Source of the DNA: Loigolactobacillus bifermentans DSM 20003
GTDB lineage: Bacteria; Bacillota; Bacilli; Lactobacillales; Lactobacillaceae
DNA: 46,251 bases
Direction: 5' to 3'
NCBI RefSeq assembly: GCF_001434575.1
Contig: NZ_AZDA01000026.1
Location: 1 to 46,251 of the forward strand
The translations under genes and the position numbers were made by a program. The notes beneath the pieces were generated by a model. It had not been told where the DNA came from. It saw only the letters and a list, made by a program, of their open reading frames with translations, and searched no databases. Below, piece by piece: positions 31,193-39,692 of this stretch (position 1 is its first letter; each line of letters begins with the position of its first letter).

Positions 31193-31620
31193 GCAACTCC
31201 TACATTAAGGTGGCTTTACACTCGTAAAGCCTTGATTACCGGAGCATGACCATTCCTGCGGGCGCAATCTCCCTCGCAGGAAACATGGCAACTCCTACAT
31301 TAAGGTGGCTTTACACTCGTAAAGTCTTGATTACCGGAGCATGACCATTCCTGCGGGCGCAATCTCCCTCGCAGGAAACATGGCAACTCCTACATTAAGA
31401 TGGCTTTACACTCGTAAAGCTTTGATTACCGGAGTATGACCATTCTTGTGGCAGCAGTTCTCACCGCAAGAAACATGGCAACTCCTACATTATGGTTGCT
31501 TTACACTCGTAAAGCTTCGATTACCGGAGCATGTCCATTCTTGTGGCGGCAGTTCTCACCGCAAGAAGCATGGCAACTCCTACATTAAGCTTGGTTTACC
31601 TTCACAAAGCTTAGCCGAAC
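31193..31620. repeat. Tandem array: four 95-bp units plus a degenerate fifth
   Basis: Units begin at 31193, 31288, 31383 and 31478; a degenerate fifth begins at 31573. Units 1 and 2 differ at one base (C or T in the right arm of the first hairpin). Units 3 and 4 differ more but keep two inverted repeats: GGCTTTAC actc GTAAAGCC, and TTCCTGCG...CGCAGGAA (units 1-2) or TTCTTGTGG...CCGCAAGAA (units 3-4). On the minus strand each boundary reads AGGAGTTGCCATG and opens a 16-codon frame ending CTCCGGTAA (starts 31286, 31381, 31476, 31571). On the plus strand an ATG frame of about 19 codons also recurs. The array fills the leader of yqeG. No known family recognised. Confidence 0.95.
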
Positions 31621-31668
31621 AATAGCTGCTCATGCATCCAGCTGTAAGCGATGGTACTTATCCGATTC

Positions 31669-31697
31669 ATTATAAGGGATTTCAGGTTAAATTGCAC
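31669..31697 (-). promoter_or_regulatory. Possible promoter upstream of the repeat array and yqeG
   Basis: A perfect TATAAT -10 (31669-31674 on the minus strand) follows the rplT terminator; the -35 (GTGCAA, 17-base spacer) is poor. If used, the transcript would carry the whole repeat array as leader before yqeG. Confidence 0.45.
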
Positions 31698-31730
31698 CCA
31701 TCCAACTTCTCCAAATGAATTGACGCTAAT

Positions 31731-31760
31731 AAAAAAAGTTGCGGCAAACGCCGCAACTTC
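31731..31760 (-). terminator. Terminator of the infC-rpmI-rplT operon
   Basis: On the minus strand AGTTGCGGC gttt GCCGCAACT then TTTTTTTATT. Confidence 0.92.
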
Positions 31761-31767
31761 TCATGCA

Positions 31768-32124
31768 TTAAGCTAATGCTTTTTTAGCTTGGTCAACTAA
31801 GGCCGTGAATGTTTCAGCATCATTAACGGCAAGATCAGCTAACATCTTACGGTTAATATCAATTTCAGCTAATTTCAAACCGTGCATTAATTTGCTGTAG
31901 CTAATATCGTTGATCCGTGCAGCTGCGTTGATCCGTGCAATCCATAGTTTACGGAAATCACGTTTAACTTGGCGACGATCACGGAACGCATAACGATATG
32001 AGTTCATGACTTGGGCATTGGCTGACTTAAACAGTAAATGTTTAGAACCGCGATAACCCTTAGCTAATTTTAAGACCTTTTTACGACGTTTGCGCGTCAC
32101 TGTTCCACCTTTAACACGTGGCAT
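31768..32124 (-). CDS. rplT: 50S ribosomal protein L20
   Basis: The 118-residue L20 begins [20 protein letters not shown] and has [20 protein letters not shown] and [17 protein letters not shown]20 binds 23S rRNA early in assembly and, in Firmicutes, its own operon leader, to repress infC-rpmI-rplT. It is the last gene of that operon here. Confidence 0.98.
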   Translation of the reverse strand: MPRVKGGTVTRKRRKKVLKLAKGYRGSKHLLFKSANAQVMNSYRYAFRDRRQVKRDFRKLWIARINAAARINDISYSKLMHGLKLAEIDINRKMLADLAVNDAETFTALVDQAKKALA

Positions 32125-32189
32125 TTGAATTCCTCCTCAAGTTCCTTGTATTCAAGATACAAGCTCGTCAAAATTTCTGATTAAAATGC

Positions 32190-32390
32190 TTACTTCATTT
32201 GTGAAAGCATTTGTTTGATCCGCTTCATGTCGCTTGCGGATACCATGCCTGGTTTTGCTAAGAAACGACGTTGCTTCTTAGTTTTGCCGTGGAAACGGTG
32301 GCTTGTGTATGCGTGATGACGCAATAAACCGCCGTTACCGGTCTTTTTAAAACGCTTTGCGGAAGCGCGATGTGTTTTTTGTTTTGGCAT
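32190..32390 (-). CDS. rpmI: 50S ribosomal protein L35
   Basis: The 66-residue L35 ([39 protein letters not shown]) lies between infC and rplT as in most bacteria. Very basic, normal length. Confidence 0.98.
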   Translation of the reverse strand: MPKQKTHRASAKRFKKTGNGGLLRHHAYTSHRFHGKTKKQRRFLAKPGMVSASDMKRIKQMLSQMK

Positions 32391-32425
32391 AATAAAATCT
32401 TCCCTTCCAATTCCGTAAACTAGGT

Positions 32426-32941
32426 TTACTTTTCTGCATTTGGTTGAAGCATCATTGACATGCTTCGACCATCCATCTTAGGTTGGGCAATTACAGTTGA
32501 AATGTCAGCCGTTTCTTTTGCTAAACGCTGTAAAACGTCACGACCAATTTCTTTATGCGTAATTGCACGTCCCCGGAAGCGGATCGAAGCTTTGACTTTG
32601 TCACCTTTTTCTAAGAACTTCCGAGCGTTCTTCAATTTAGTATTGAAGTCGTTCTGATCGATGGTTGGGCTTAAGCGTACTTCTTTGATGCTGACAATTT
32701 TTTGTTTCTTACGAGCATCCCGTTGCTTCTTTTGCAATTCGAAACGGTACTTCCCATAATCCATAATCCGCGCAACTGGGGGTTTAGCGTTAGGTGCCAC
32801 TAAAACCACATCAAGGTTGGCTTGTTCAGCAATTTTCAGGGCATCTTGTTTGCTCTTAACGCCTAACTGATCCCCATTTTGAGCGATCAAACGCATCTCA
32901 CGAGCACGAATCCCCTCGTTGACCATCATGTCTCTAGCTAT
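32426..32941 (-). CDS. infC: Translation initiation factor IF-3
   Basis: IF-3 discriminates start codons on the 30S subunit. The protein has [13 protein letters not shown] and [15 protein letters not shown] in the N-domain, a lysine-rich linker, and [20 protein letters not shown] in the C-domain. I place the start at ATA (32941), giving 171 residues: GGAGG lies nine bases before it, whereas the first ATG (32929) is 21 bases from that site, and family members carry a few residues (ARDMMVN) before it. AUU/AUA-type starts are known for infC and allow IF-3 to control its own translation. Confidence 0.93.
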   Translation of the reverse strand: MARDMMVNEGIRAREMRLIAQNGDQLGVKSKQDALKIAEQANLDVVLVAPNAKPPVARIMDYGKYRFELQKKQRDARKKQKIVSIKEVRLSPTIDQNDFNTKLKNARKFLEKGDKVKASIRFRGRAITHKEIGRDVLQRLAKETADISTVIAQPKMDGRSMSMMLQPNAEK

Positions 32942-33096
32942 GGTGATTCACCTCCATAAAATTTCGAGAAATTGCAGAAAAAAGTGGCCGTGCTGAAAGC
33001 ACGCCCACTTTTAATATCCGTTCACTATTCTGCCCAGTGCGATGTGCAACTTAGGCGAGAAGCGGGCTGCTTCTGCTTTAATTCTCAACTTTATCT
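32942..33096 (-). promoter_or_regulatory. infC leader with attenuator (L20-leader type)
   Basis: The untranslated leader contains an intrinsic terminator at 32978-33013: on the minus strand AAAAGTGGGCGTGC tttca GCACGGCCACTTTT then TTC, just before the IF-3 ribosome site. In Bacillus, L20 binding to such a leader favours the terminator. Here the terminator and operon order match; the L20-binding fold cannot be verified by eye. Confidence 0.7.
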
Positions 33097-33125
33097 AGTT
33101 TAAAAGACAAACTAGTTCTTGTCAA
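33097..33125 (-). promoter_or_regulatory. SigA-type promoter of the infC operon
   Basis: On the minus strand TTGACA (33120-33125), 17-base spacer, TAAACT (33097-33102). The -35 lies in the last codons of thrS. Confidence 0.7.
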
Positions 33126-35100
33126 GCTGTTTCTGAACTTTTTCTTCTGTACCGCTCACTTTACCGGTGCGGCTGTAATTCTTCACTTCAGCAGCTAAAG
33201 CATCTACAAACATATTGGTATCCATGTTAACGGCCTTATCTTCACCATAATGACGAACAGAAATTGAAGCTTGTTCTAATTCTTGATCCCCAATCACCAA
33301 CGCATACGGAATCTTTTGGGTCTGGGCTTCACGAATCTTATAGCCCATCTTTTCATTGCGTTCGTCGACTTCAACCCGCAAACCAGCCTTCAACATCCGA
33401 TTCCGAACACCATAAGCGTAGTCCGCATGTAACTCGTTCTTCACTGGAATAATAACAGCTTGAACCGGTGCCAACCAAGTTGGAAAAGCGCCTTTGTAAA
33501 TTTCAGTTAAGTAAGCCACAAAACGTTCCATCGTTGAAACTAAACCACGATGAATCATCACTGGACGATGTTCTTCACCATCACTGCCAACATAAGTTAA
33601 GTTGAAGCGCTCTGGTAACATAAAGTCTAATTGGATCGTCGATAACGTTTCTTCATTGCCACCAGCTGTCTTCGTTTGAACATCTAACTTAGGACCGTAG
33701 AAAGCCGCTTCCCCTTCCGCTTCAACGTAGTCAAGGCCAAGATCATCCATGGCCCCTTTTAACATCGTTTGCGCACGGTTCCACATGGCATCATCGTTAA
33801 AGTACTTTTCAGTATTCTTAGGATCACGATAGCTTAACCGGAATGAGTAATCGTTGATATTAAAGTCAGCATAAACGGAGATCATCAATTGCAAGATTTT
33901 CTTAAATTCGTCTTGGATCTGATCTAAAGTCACAAACGTATGCCCATCATTTAACGTCATTTCGCGAACACGTTGTAAACCAGATAACGCGCCGGATTTT
34001 TCATAACGGTGCATCATCCCAAGTTCAGCGATTCGAACTGGTAATTCACGATATGAACGAATGTGATGCTTATAAATTTGGATATGACTTGGGCAATTCA
34101 TTGGCCGTAATTCTAATTGTTCGCCATCCCCCATATCCATTGGTGGGAACATATCTTCACGGTAATGATCCCAATGACCAGACGTTTTATAGGCATCTAA
34201 GTTCATTAAAACAGGGGTATAAACGTGTTGATAACCGTTTGAAACTTCCTTGTCAATAATGTAACGTTCGATGGTCCGACGAATGGTCGCCCCTTTTGGC
34301 ATCCAGTAAGGCAGACCAGCACCAACTTTAGGGTCCACGAAGAATAAGTCCAACTTATTCCCGATTACACGGTGGTCACGGTCATGTGCTTCTTGCCGCC
34401 GTTGGTCGTCAGCATCCATTTCTTTTTGGTTGAAGAAAGCTGTACCATAAACCCGTTGTAGCATTTGGTTTGATGACTTACCTTGCCAATAAGCACCGGC
34501 AACAGATAATAATTTAGAAACTTTCAATAACTTGGTATCTGGTAAAACGCCTGCTTCGCCAAAATCAACAAAGTCGCCTAAATGATACAAAACGACGTCA
34601 TCATCAGGACAAGCATTTAACAAGCTTGTTTTGTAAGGTTCATTAGCAAATGTCTTTAACGCGTCGGCTTTGCTAACCACTTCGCGGGTAATTTTACCGT
34701 CTTCTTTGACAAACTTCGCCATCGCCGCATTGATTTTATCTAAATCGTCTTCTGAAACCGGCTTTTCACTGTTGTCAGTATCATAGTAGAAACCGTGTTC
34801 CGTCAAGGCATGTTCCCCAAACGTCATAGTTGGGTATAATGCATGTAAGGCAGCCCCTAACGTTAGGGTTGCGGTGTTCCAAAGCACTTGCAAGGCTTCT
34901 GGATCTTTTGCCGTAATAATCGTGATTTTCCCATTTTTTGCCAAAGGCGCAGTTAAATCAACCAGTTGATCGTCTAACTTGCCGGCGATTGCTTTCTTCC
35001 CTAAACTTGTACTAATTGATTTTGCAACATCTGCCACACTGGCTGTTGCTGGAAAGTTTTGTTGCTTCCCATCTGGGAACGTCAAAGTGATCTCTGCCAT
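33112..35100 (-). CDS. thrS: Threonyl-tRNA synthetase
   Basis: The 662-residue class II synthetase attaches threonine to tRNA-Thr. It begins with a TGS domain ([20 protein letters not shown]), then an editing domain, though its HxxxH-type zinc-like motif looks altered ([11 protein letters not shown]). The catalytic core has [17 protein letters not shown] (motif 1), [19 protein letters not shown] (motif 2) and [14 protein letters not shown] (motif 3), with LRPMNCPSH bearing the active-site cysteine for zinc. The anticodon domain closes the protein. A T-box leader controls it. Confidence 0.97.
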   Translation of the reverse strand: MAEITLTFPDGKQQNFPATASVADVAKSISTSLGKKAIAGKLDDQLVDLTAPLAKNGKITIITAKDPEALQVLWNTATLTLGAALHALYPTMTFGEHALTEHGFYYDTDNSEKPVSEDDLDKINAAMAKFVKEDGKITREVVSKADALKTFANEPYKTSLLNACPDDDVVLYHLGDFVDFGEAGVLPDTKLLKVSKLLSVAGAYWQGKSSNQMLQRVYGTAFFNQKEMDADDQRRQEAHDRDHRVIGNKLDLFFVDPKVGAGLPYWMPKGATIRRTIERYIIDKEVSNGYQHVYTPVLMNLDAYKTSGHWDHYREDMFPPMDMGDGEQLELRPMNCPSHIQIYKHHIRSYRELPVRIAELGMMHRYEKSGALSGLQRVREMTLNDGHTFVTLDQIQDEFKKILQLMISVYADFNINDYSFRLSYRDPKNTEKYFNDDAMWNRAQTMLKGAMDDLGLDYVEAEGEAAFYGPKLDVQTKTAGGNEETLSTIQLDFMLPERFNLTYVGSDGEEHRPVMIHRGLVSTMERFVAYLTEIYKGAFPTWLAPVQAVIIPVKNELHADYAYGVRNRMLKAGLRVEVDERNEKMGYKIREAQTQKIPYALVIGDQELEQASISVRHYGEDKAVNMDTNMFVDALAAEVKNYSRTGKVSGTEEKVQKQLDKN

Positions 35101-35117
35101 ACCAAAATTCCTCCTTA

Positions 35118-35350
35118 AAATTAAAAAAGTCCCTAAGGCACAATAGCCTTAGGGACGAATTAACGTGGTTCCACCCAAAATTTGAATCAAAATTCGATTC
35201 CTCATTCACGGCTGTAACGTTGCCACCGATGCAACTTTGCATTGCATATCTCAAAAAGTGGTCAATCCAAGCCGTCCTTCGGAATTTTCAGCAAACATCC
35301 TTCTCTAGCAGACACGACTTGAACCGGTATCTTTTCTCGTTGATAAACTG
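35118..35350 (-). promoter_or_regulatory. T-box riboswitch of thrS
   Basis: The leader holds the T-box sequence GGGTGGAACCACG (35164-35176 region, minus strand) followed by the terminator GTCCCTAAGG...CCTTAGGGAC and TTTTTT. Upstream it has AGAGAAGGATG...GCTGAAA, resembling the stem I platform of T-boxes. A candidate specifier ACC (threonine) followed by A is at 35260-35262. Uncharged tRNA-Thr would stabilise the antiterminator and raise thrS expression. The specifier choice is tentative. Confidence 0.88.
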
Positions 35351-35379
35351 ATTAAACCACAAATCACATGATTATTCAA
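35351..35379 (-). promoter_or_regulatory. SigA-type promoter of thrS
   Basis: On the minus strand TTGAAT (35374-35379), 17-base spacer, TTTAAT (35351-35356), just upstream of the T-box. Confidence 0.65.
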
Positions 35380-35401
35380 GTTGTTTCACTGTTCCAAATG
35401 A

Positions 35402-36325
35402 TCAAGGTGCTTGACGGCGATTGCGCCCGACCAGTTTCACTTCTTGACTTAAGAAGCGAATCCGCTCCATGATCCGTTTGGCCTTAAGCGGTTCTGACGC
35501 CCCACGGGTCACGGTTAAATGTTCTTGTTCCAACTGCTGCATTGAAAAGTTAGACGAGAAAAAAGTGGCTAATTCTTCTTGCATGCGATACTGCAAGATC
35601 ACGCCTAAAATATCATCCCGTGACCAACTGGAAATCGAATCGGCGCCGATGTCATCCAACATCAAAATCGGTGCTTGTTTAATGGCCGCCAATTTTTCCG
35701 TTAAATTATTTTCCCCAATGGCCCCTTTCATTTCCACCGTAAAGCTTGGAAAATGGACCAAGGTTGATTGAAAGCCGTAGGTTGCCAATTCATTGGCAAT
35801 GGCCCCTAATAAATAGGTTTTCCCCACCCCAAAGCTACCGTATAAATACAAGCCTTGGTGGAAAGACTTTGGCTTTTGCACGTATGCCTGCACAAAGTCA
35901 GCAGCAAGCCGTAAAGCCGTCACGCGATTTTCAGGATAAAATTGATCCAACCGAGCTGAACGAATATTTTTCGGCATACTAATGGCCTGAACCCGATTTT
36001 TTAACGCCGCTGCCTGACGTTGTGCGACTAATTTTTCAGTTGGCACATACGTCACATCAACATAATGTTGATTCACGATTAGCTGCGGTTCATAACCTGG
36101 CGCTAATGTGGTTTCATGACGCTGTAATTTTTGGCGTTCTTGCACAAACTCATATAACTTGGCTGCTGAACGCGTCAATGCATCTGGCGCCAGTTCAGCC
36201 TGATGGGCTTGTAGAAACTGCTGGACTTCAGGATCCTGCCGAACCTGGGTCATTAAATCATCAAAGCGCTGGTTCAAATGACGGCGATTCATAATTTCTG
36301 ATAAATTGCGACTGAGATCTTCCAT
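35402..36325 (-). CDS. dnaI: Primosomal helicase loader DnaI
   Basis: The 307-residue AAA+ protein loads the replicative helicase in Firmicutes. The N-terminal part (1-100) is helical and binds the helicase; the ATPase core has Walker A LYGSFGVGKTYLLGAI, Walker B ILMLDDIGAD, and the sensor/arginine region near the end (RIRFLSQEV). It overlaps dnaB by TAATG, the normal dnaB-dnaI pair. Confidence 0.96.
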   Translation of the reverse strand: MEDLSRNLSEIMNRRHLNQRFDDLMTQVRQDPEVQQFLQAHQAELAPDALTRSAAKLYEFVQERQKLQRHETTLAPGYEPQLIVNQHYVDVTYVPTEKLVAQRQAAALKNRVQAISMPKNIRSARLDQFYPENRVTALRLAADFVQAYVQKPKSFHQGLYLYGSFGVGKTYLLGAIANELATYGFQSTLVHFPSFTVEMKGAIGENNLTEKLAAIKQAPILMLDDIGADSISSWSRDDILGVILQYRMQEELATFFSSNFSMQQLEQEHLTVTRGASEPLKAKRIMERIRFLSQEVKLVGRNRRQAP

Positions 36326-37686
36326 TAGGATTCCTGCCCCTTTCGTAATTTCTTCAAGCCGGCTAAGCTGGCTTGTAACGCTTGTTCATCAGACTGCGAT
36401 AATTTTTCGGGTTGCGCTTGATAATCAGCCTTAGCCCAGTCTGGCAACGTTTCTTTTTGAACCGGTTCTGCTGTTTTTCGACGGCGCTTGGTCACCGCAG
36501 GCTTCGGTTGATAATGGGCCTTCACCTCCGCCATTGCCGCTTCTGGTGTGGCAATCTTTGCTTTGGCCCAACTATTAGCCAGCGTATCCAAAAAGTTTTG
36601 GTTCAAGGTTGGCATTTGTCGCACGCTTAGCATGTAGTGGATCATAATGTTGATCACGCTATTGGGGAACAATTGTCGTGCAACCAGCCGCTCCAACAAC
36701 CGCTGCTCACCTTGCGTCACATAAGTCCCTTGTTGCTGCTTAAGCTGTTGCAAAAATTCATACGGCGCATACTGCCGGCTGACCTGGATCAGTTGTTGAT
36801 CTGCCTTGGAAAAGTCAGCCTTCGGTGTTGCCACTGCTGGTGCTTCAGCAACTTGTTGGGTGGTGATTTTAGTTTGCCCTTGATATTGCGCTAACACCAA
36901 CCGTTTAAAAGCCGCCACATCAAACTGATCCGTGGCGAGATCGACGCTATCTGCAACTAATTGGGCCAACTCCATTTCATTTAAACCATACAACTGATGA
37001 AATGTTAAAATTAACTGCCGTTGTTGGGTCACTGGACCAAGCGTCACAAAATGATGTTGTAATTGCTGCTTAAAAAAAGCCCAATCAAACTGTGTATTGG
37101 CCGTCACTTGCGGTTGAGGTGCAGCTTTAATTTGAAAGCTTTCATTGGCTTCAGCAATCGCCGCTGGCGTGGTGGCCACATGTTGCGGGTCAATGTGAAA
37201 AACGTCTAGAAAGTTATGGCTCACATCGACCAAGGCCGGCTTCGTAACGGGCTGGCGTTTAAATTGCGCAACCAACTGTTGAAACCGCTGTTCTCCTACT
37301 GTTTCGTACAATAAGACACTTAAGAGATCATCCTGAAAAAAACGAGTCGGTGACTGTGGGGCATATAATTCATAGACATAATAACGCGGGTCTGCCATTT
37401 TTGCCCAATACGTTTTAACCAATCCCAATGCTTCCAACTTTAACCGTGCCTGATAAAATGTTGGTAAATCAATATTTAGCGTGGTTAAAATCAAATCATG
37501 TCGGTGAGCCGTCTTTTCAGTTTGTTGCGCCTCAGTCCATAAAAAAGTCACCAAACTAAAGGCCACCGGTCCTAATAACGGCTGATACAGGTAAGTTAAT
37601 ACCTGCTGATCTAAATCAGAGTAAAACGTAGCCGCGGTCACCATCAATGGCTCACGTGGGCTTAATTCAGAAAAGGCTTCTTGCAC
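36325..37686 (-). CDS. dnaB: Helicase-loading initiation protein DnaB (Firmicutes type)
   Basis: The 453-residue protein is the DnaB/DnaD-family initiation and membrane-attachment protein, not the DnaB helicase of Gram-negatives. The N-terminal winged-helix DDBH1 (about 15-120) includes LSPREPLMVTAATFYSDLDQ and YLYQPLLGPVAFSLVTFLW; the DDBH2 domain near 305-385 has YAPYEFLQQLKQQQGTYVT and VINIMIHYMLSV. It recruits DnaI and the helicase at oriC and in restart. Confidence 0.95.
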   Translation of the reverse strand: MQEAFSELSPREPLMVTAATFYSDLDQQVLTYLYQPLLGPVAFSLVTFLWTEAQQTEKTAHRHDLILTTLNIDLPTFYQARLKLEALGLVKTYWAKMADPRYYVYELYAPQSPTRFFQDDLLSVLLYETVGEQRFQQLVAQFKRQPVTKPALVDVSHNFLDVFHIDPQHVATTPAAIAEANESFQIKAAPQPQVTANTQFDWAFFKQQLQHHFVTLGPVTQQRQLILTFHQLYGLNEMELAQLVADSVDLATDQFDVAAFKRLVLAQYQGQTKITTQQVAEAPAVATPKADFSKADQQLIQVSRQYAPYEFLQQLKQQQGTYVTQGEQRLLERLVARQLFPNSVINIMIHYMLSVRQMPTLNQNFLDTLANSWAKAKIATPEAAMAEVKAHYQPKPAVTKRRRKTAEPVQKETLPDWAKADYQAQPEKLSQSDEQALQASLAGLKKLRKGQES

Positions 37687-37713
37687 CAGTACCGCCTCCC
37701 TTGTCTCTTCAGA

Positions 37714-38187
37714 TTAATCTTTTGCTTTATGCTTATCGCGTTCAACGATTTCGTTTAATTCTTTTAAGAAAACATTCATGTCTTTAAATTGTCGGTAAAC
37801 ACTGGCAAACCGAATATAAGCAATTTCATCAACATCCGCTAAACGTTCCATGACGTACTCCCCAATCACTTGCGAAGCCACTTCATTTTCACCTAACGCT
37901 CGAATTTTATTTTCGACTTCATCGACGATCTGGGTCATTTGTTCCATGGTCACAGGTCGCTTTTCAGCAGACCGGATCAGCCCTCTCAGAATTTTTTCAC
38001 GATTAAATTCTTCGCGCGTTCCATTTTTCTTAATCACTAATAATGGTGTTTGCTCAACCCGTTCAAACGTGGTAAAACGAAACCCACAGCTTTCACATTC
38101 TCGACGGCGACGAATCACGCGCCCTTCGTCTGTTGGCCGCGAATCTACCACCCGCGAGCCATTATGATGACAACGTGGACAATGCAT
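37714..38187 (-). CDS. nrdR: Transcriptional repressor NrdR
   Basis: The 157-residue regulator of ribonucleotide reductase has an N-terminal zinc ribbon ([20 protein letters not shown] ... [18 protein letters not shown]) and an ATP-cone ([20 protein letters not shown]). It senses ATP/dATP and represses nrd genes. The ATG at 38187 behind GAGGTGTTAAAA is the start; a GTG three codons earlier would lie in the ribosome site. It precedes dnaB, as usual in Bacillales. Confidence 0.96.
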   Translation of the reverse strand: MHCPRCHHNGSRVVDSRPTDEGRVIRRRRECESCGFRFTTFERVEQTPLLVIKKNGTREEFNREKILRGLIRSAEKRPVTMEQMTQIVDEVENKIRALGENEVASQVIGEYVMERLADVDEIAYIRFASVYRQFKDMNVFLKELNEIVERDKHKAKD

Positions 38188-38224
38188 TTTTAACACCTCA
38201 ATTCATTTCTATTATAACATTGAA

Positions 38225-38842
38225 TCACTTTTTAGCCTGTTCTGGTACGAAGCCTAGCTGTGCTAACGCAGACCGTACTTGAGCCTGTGTTTCAGCTAAC
38301 GACCCATTATTGTCGATCACCACATCAGCAAGCTGACGTTTACGTGCAAGCGACCATTGGCTGTCGATCCGTGCATTTGCAGCAGCAGCCGTTAAGCCAT
38401 TCCGTTGCATCAAACGCTGTTGTTGCGTCACGCGATCAACCGACACCACCCAAGTGACATCGGTATATTGTTGATAATCCGTTTCAAATAACAGTGGAAT
38501 GTCTAACACCACCAGTGGTACCTGTCGATCAATGCCCGCTTGGCGTTGGGCTAAAATTTCCTTGTGAATTAACGGCGCCGTGATCTGCATCAAGCGCTGG
38601 CGTTGGGTCTCATCATGAAATACAAGTTGTCCTAACGCCCCGCGATCCAAACTGCCATCCGCTTGTAGGACCTGTTTGGAAAAAGCGGCGGTAATTTGCG
38701 CTAATCCAGGTGTACCGCTGGCAACAACTTGCCGCGCAATCACATCGGCGTCTACGATCAGATAACCCCAAGCCTTTAACCAAGCACTGACGGTGGACTT
38801 ACCTGTTGCAATCCCACCGGTTAAGCCTAATACCGTTGTCAT
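38225..38842 (-). CDS. coaE: Dephospho-CoA kinase
   Basis: The 205-residue enzyme makes the last step of CoA synthesis. P-loop: VLGLTGGIATGKSTVSAWL at the start; DADVIARQVV and VVLDIPLLFET are the CoA-binding and Walker-B-like motifs, and QRLMQRNGLTAAAANARIDS forms the lid. The ATG overlaps the mutM stop as ATGA, so they are co-translated. Confidence 0.96.
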   Translation of the reverse strand: MTTVLGLTGGIATGKSTVSAWLKAWGYLIVDADVIARQVVASGTPGLAQITAAFSKQVLQADGSLDRGALGQLVFHDETQRQRLMQITAPLIHKEILAQRQAGIDRQVPLVVLDIPLLFETDYQQYTDVTWVVSVDRVTQQQRLMQRNGLTAAAANARIDSQWSLARKRQLADVVIDNNGSLAETQAQVRSALAQLGFVPEQAKK

Positions 38843-39684
38843 TTTGCAACCCCCTTGGTCGTTAACAACTGGCAATGGGGGCAAAAATGCGTGCCTCGCT
38901 GGCCGACTTTGGTTTTAAGAATCGTCGTCCCACAACGCTGGCACGGTTCGCCTTCACGCCCATAAACGGCAAGTGCCAACTGAAAGCCACCGCTAGCACC
39001 ATACGCATCCGTATAGCTACGAATCGTCGTTCCTTTTGCTGCAATGGCCCGTTTCATTTCTGCAATAATCGCTTGATGGAGGGCTTTGATCTGCGTGTCG
39101 GTCAGCTGATTAGCTGGCTGTAAGGGATGAATCTGACTTTGCCACAACACTTCATCGACATAAATATTCCCCAAACCCGCCACCACATGTTGTTCCAATA
39201 ATACCGGTTTAATAGCCTTACGGTGACGTTGCAAAGCGGCTGCAAAAGCGGCTACCTTAAAATCAGCTGCTGTGGGTTCCGGTCCCAGCTGTTTAAGACC
39301 TGAAACAGTATTTTCAGCCCCAGTTGGAATCAGCTGCATGCGCCCAAATTTACGCACATCTAAATACCGCAACGCGGTGCCATCTGTAAAGTTAAAAATC
39401 ACGTGGGTATGCTTGGTTAACGGCTGTTCCTGTGGCACCATACGATACTTACCTTCCATCCGTAAATGTGAGACCAAGGTCAGTTGGTTGCTAAGCCGGA
39501 AAAGCAAATATTTACCACGACGATCAATTTCTTCAAACGTCTGGCCCGTTAAGGTTTGCTTAAAAAATAATTGGTCATTAACAATAATTTTAGGCCATAA
39601 AATATCAATATTTGCGATTGTTTTATTTAAAATCAAAGCGCGTAAGCCTTGACGTACAGTTTCAACTTCTGGTAATTCTGGCAT
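38839..39684 (-). CDS. mutM: Formamidopyrimidine-DNA glycosylase
   Basis: The 281-residue Fpg removes 8-oxoguanine and formamidopyrimidines and cuts the strand. The N-terminus MPELPEVETVRQGLR supplies the catalytic proline and glutamate; KYLLFRL holds the conserved lysine; the H2TH region has VAGLGNIYVDEVLWQ, and the C-terminal zinc finger reads CQRCG ... GTHFCPHCQ. It follows polA by eight bases and may share its transcript. Confidence 0.97.
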   Translation of the reverse strand: MPELPEVETVRQGLRALILNKTIANIDILWPKIIVNDQLFFKQTLTGQTFEEIDRRGKYLLFRLSNQLTLVSHLRMEGKYRMVPQEQPLTKHTHVIFNFTDGTALRYLDVRKFGRMQLIPTGAENTVSGLKQLGPEPTAADFKVAAFAAALQRHRKAIKPVLLEQHVVAGLGNIYVDEVLWQSQIHPLQPANQLTDTQIKALHQAIIAEMKRAIAAKGTTIRSYTDAYGASGGFQLALAVYGREGEPCQRCGTTILKTKVGQRGTHFCPHCQLLTTKGVAK

Positions 39685-39692
39685 TTGATCAC

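Noticed and set aside
31193-31620. CRISPR array or tRNA cluster
   Set aside because: The 95-bp units are contiguous with no unique spacers, and the hairpins do not form a cloverleaf or a conserved CCA end.
39272-39652. 126-codon plus-strand frame
   Set aside because: Antisense to mutM; arises from codon bias.
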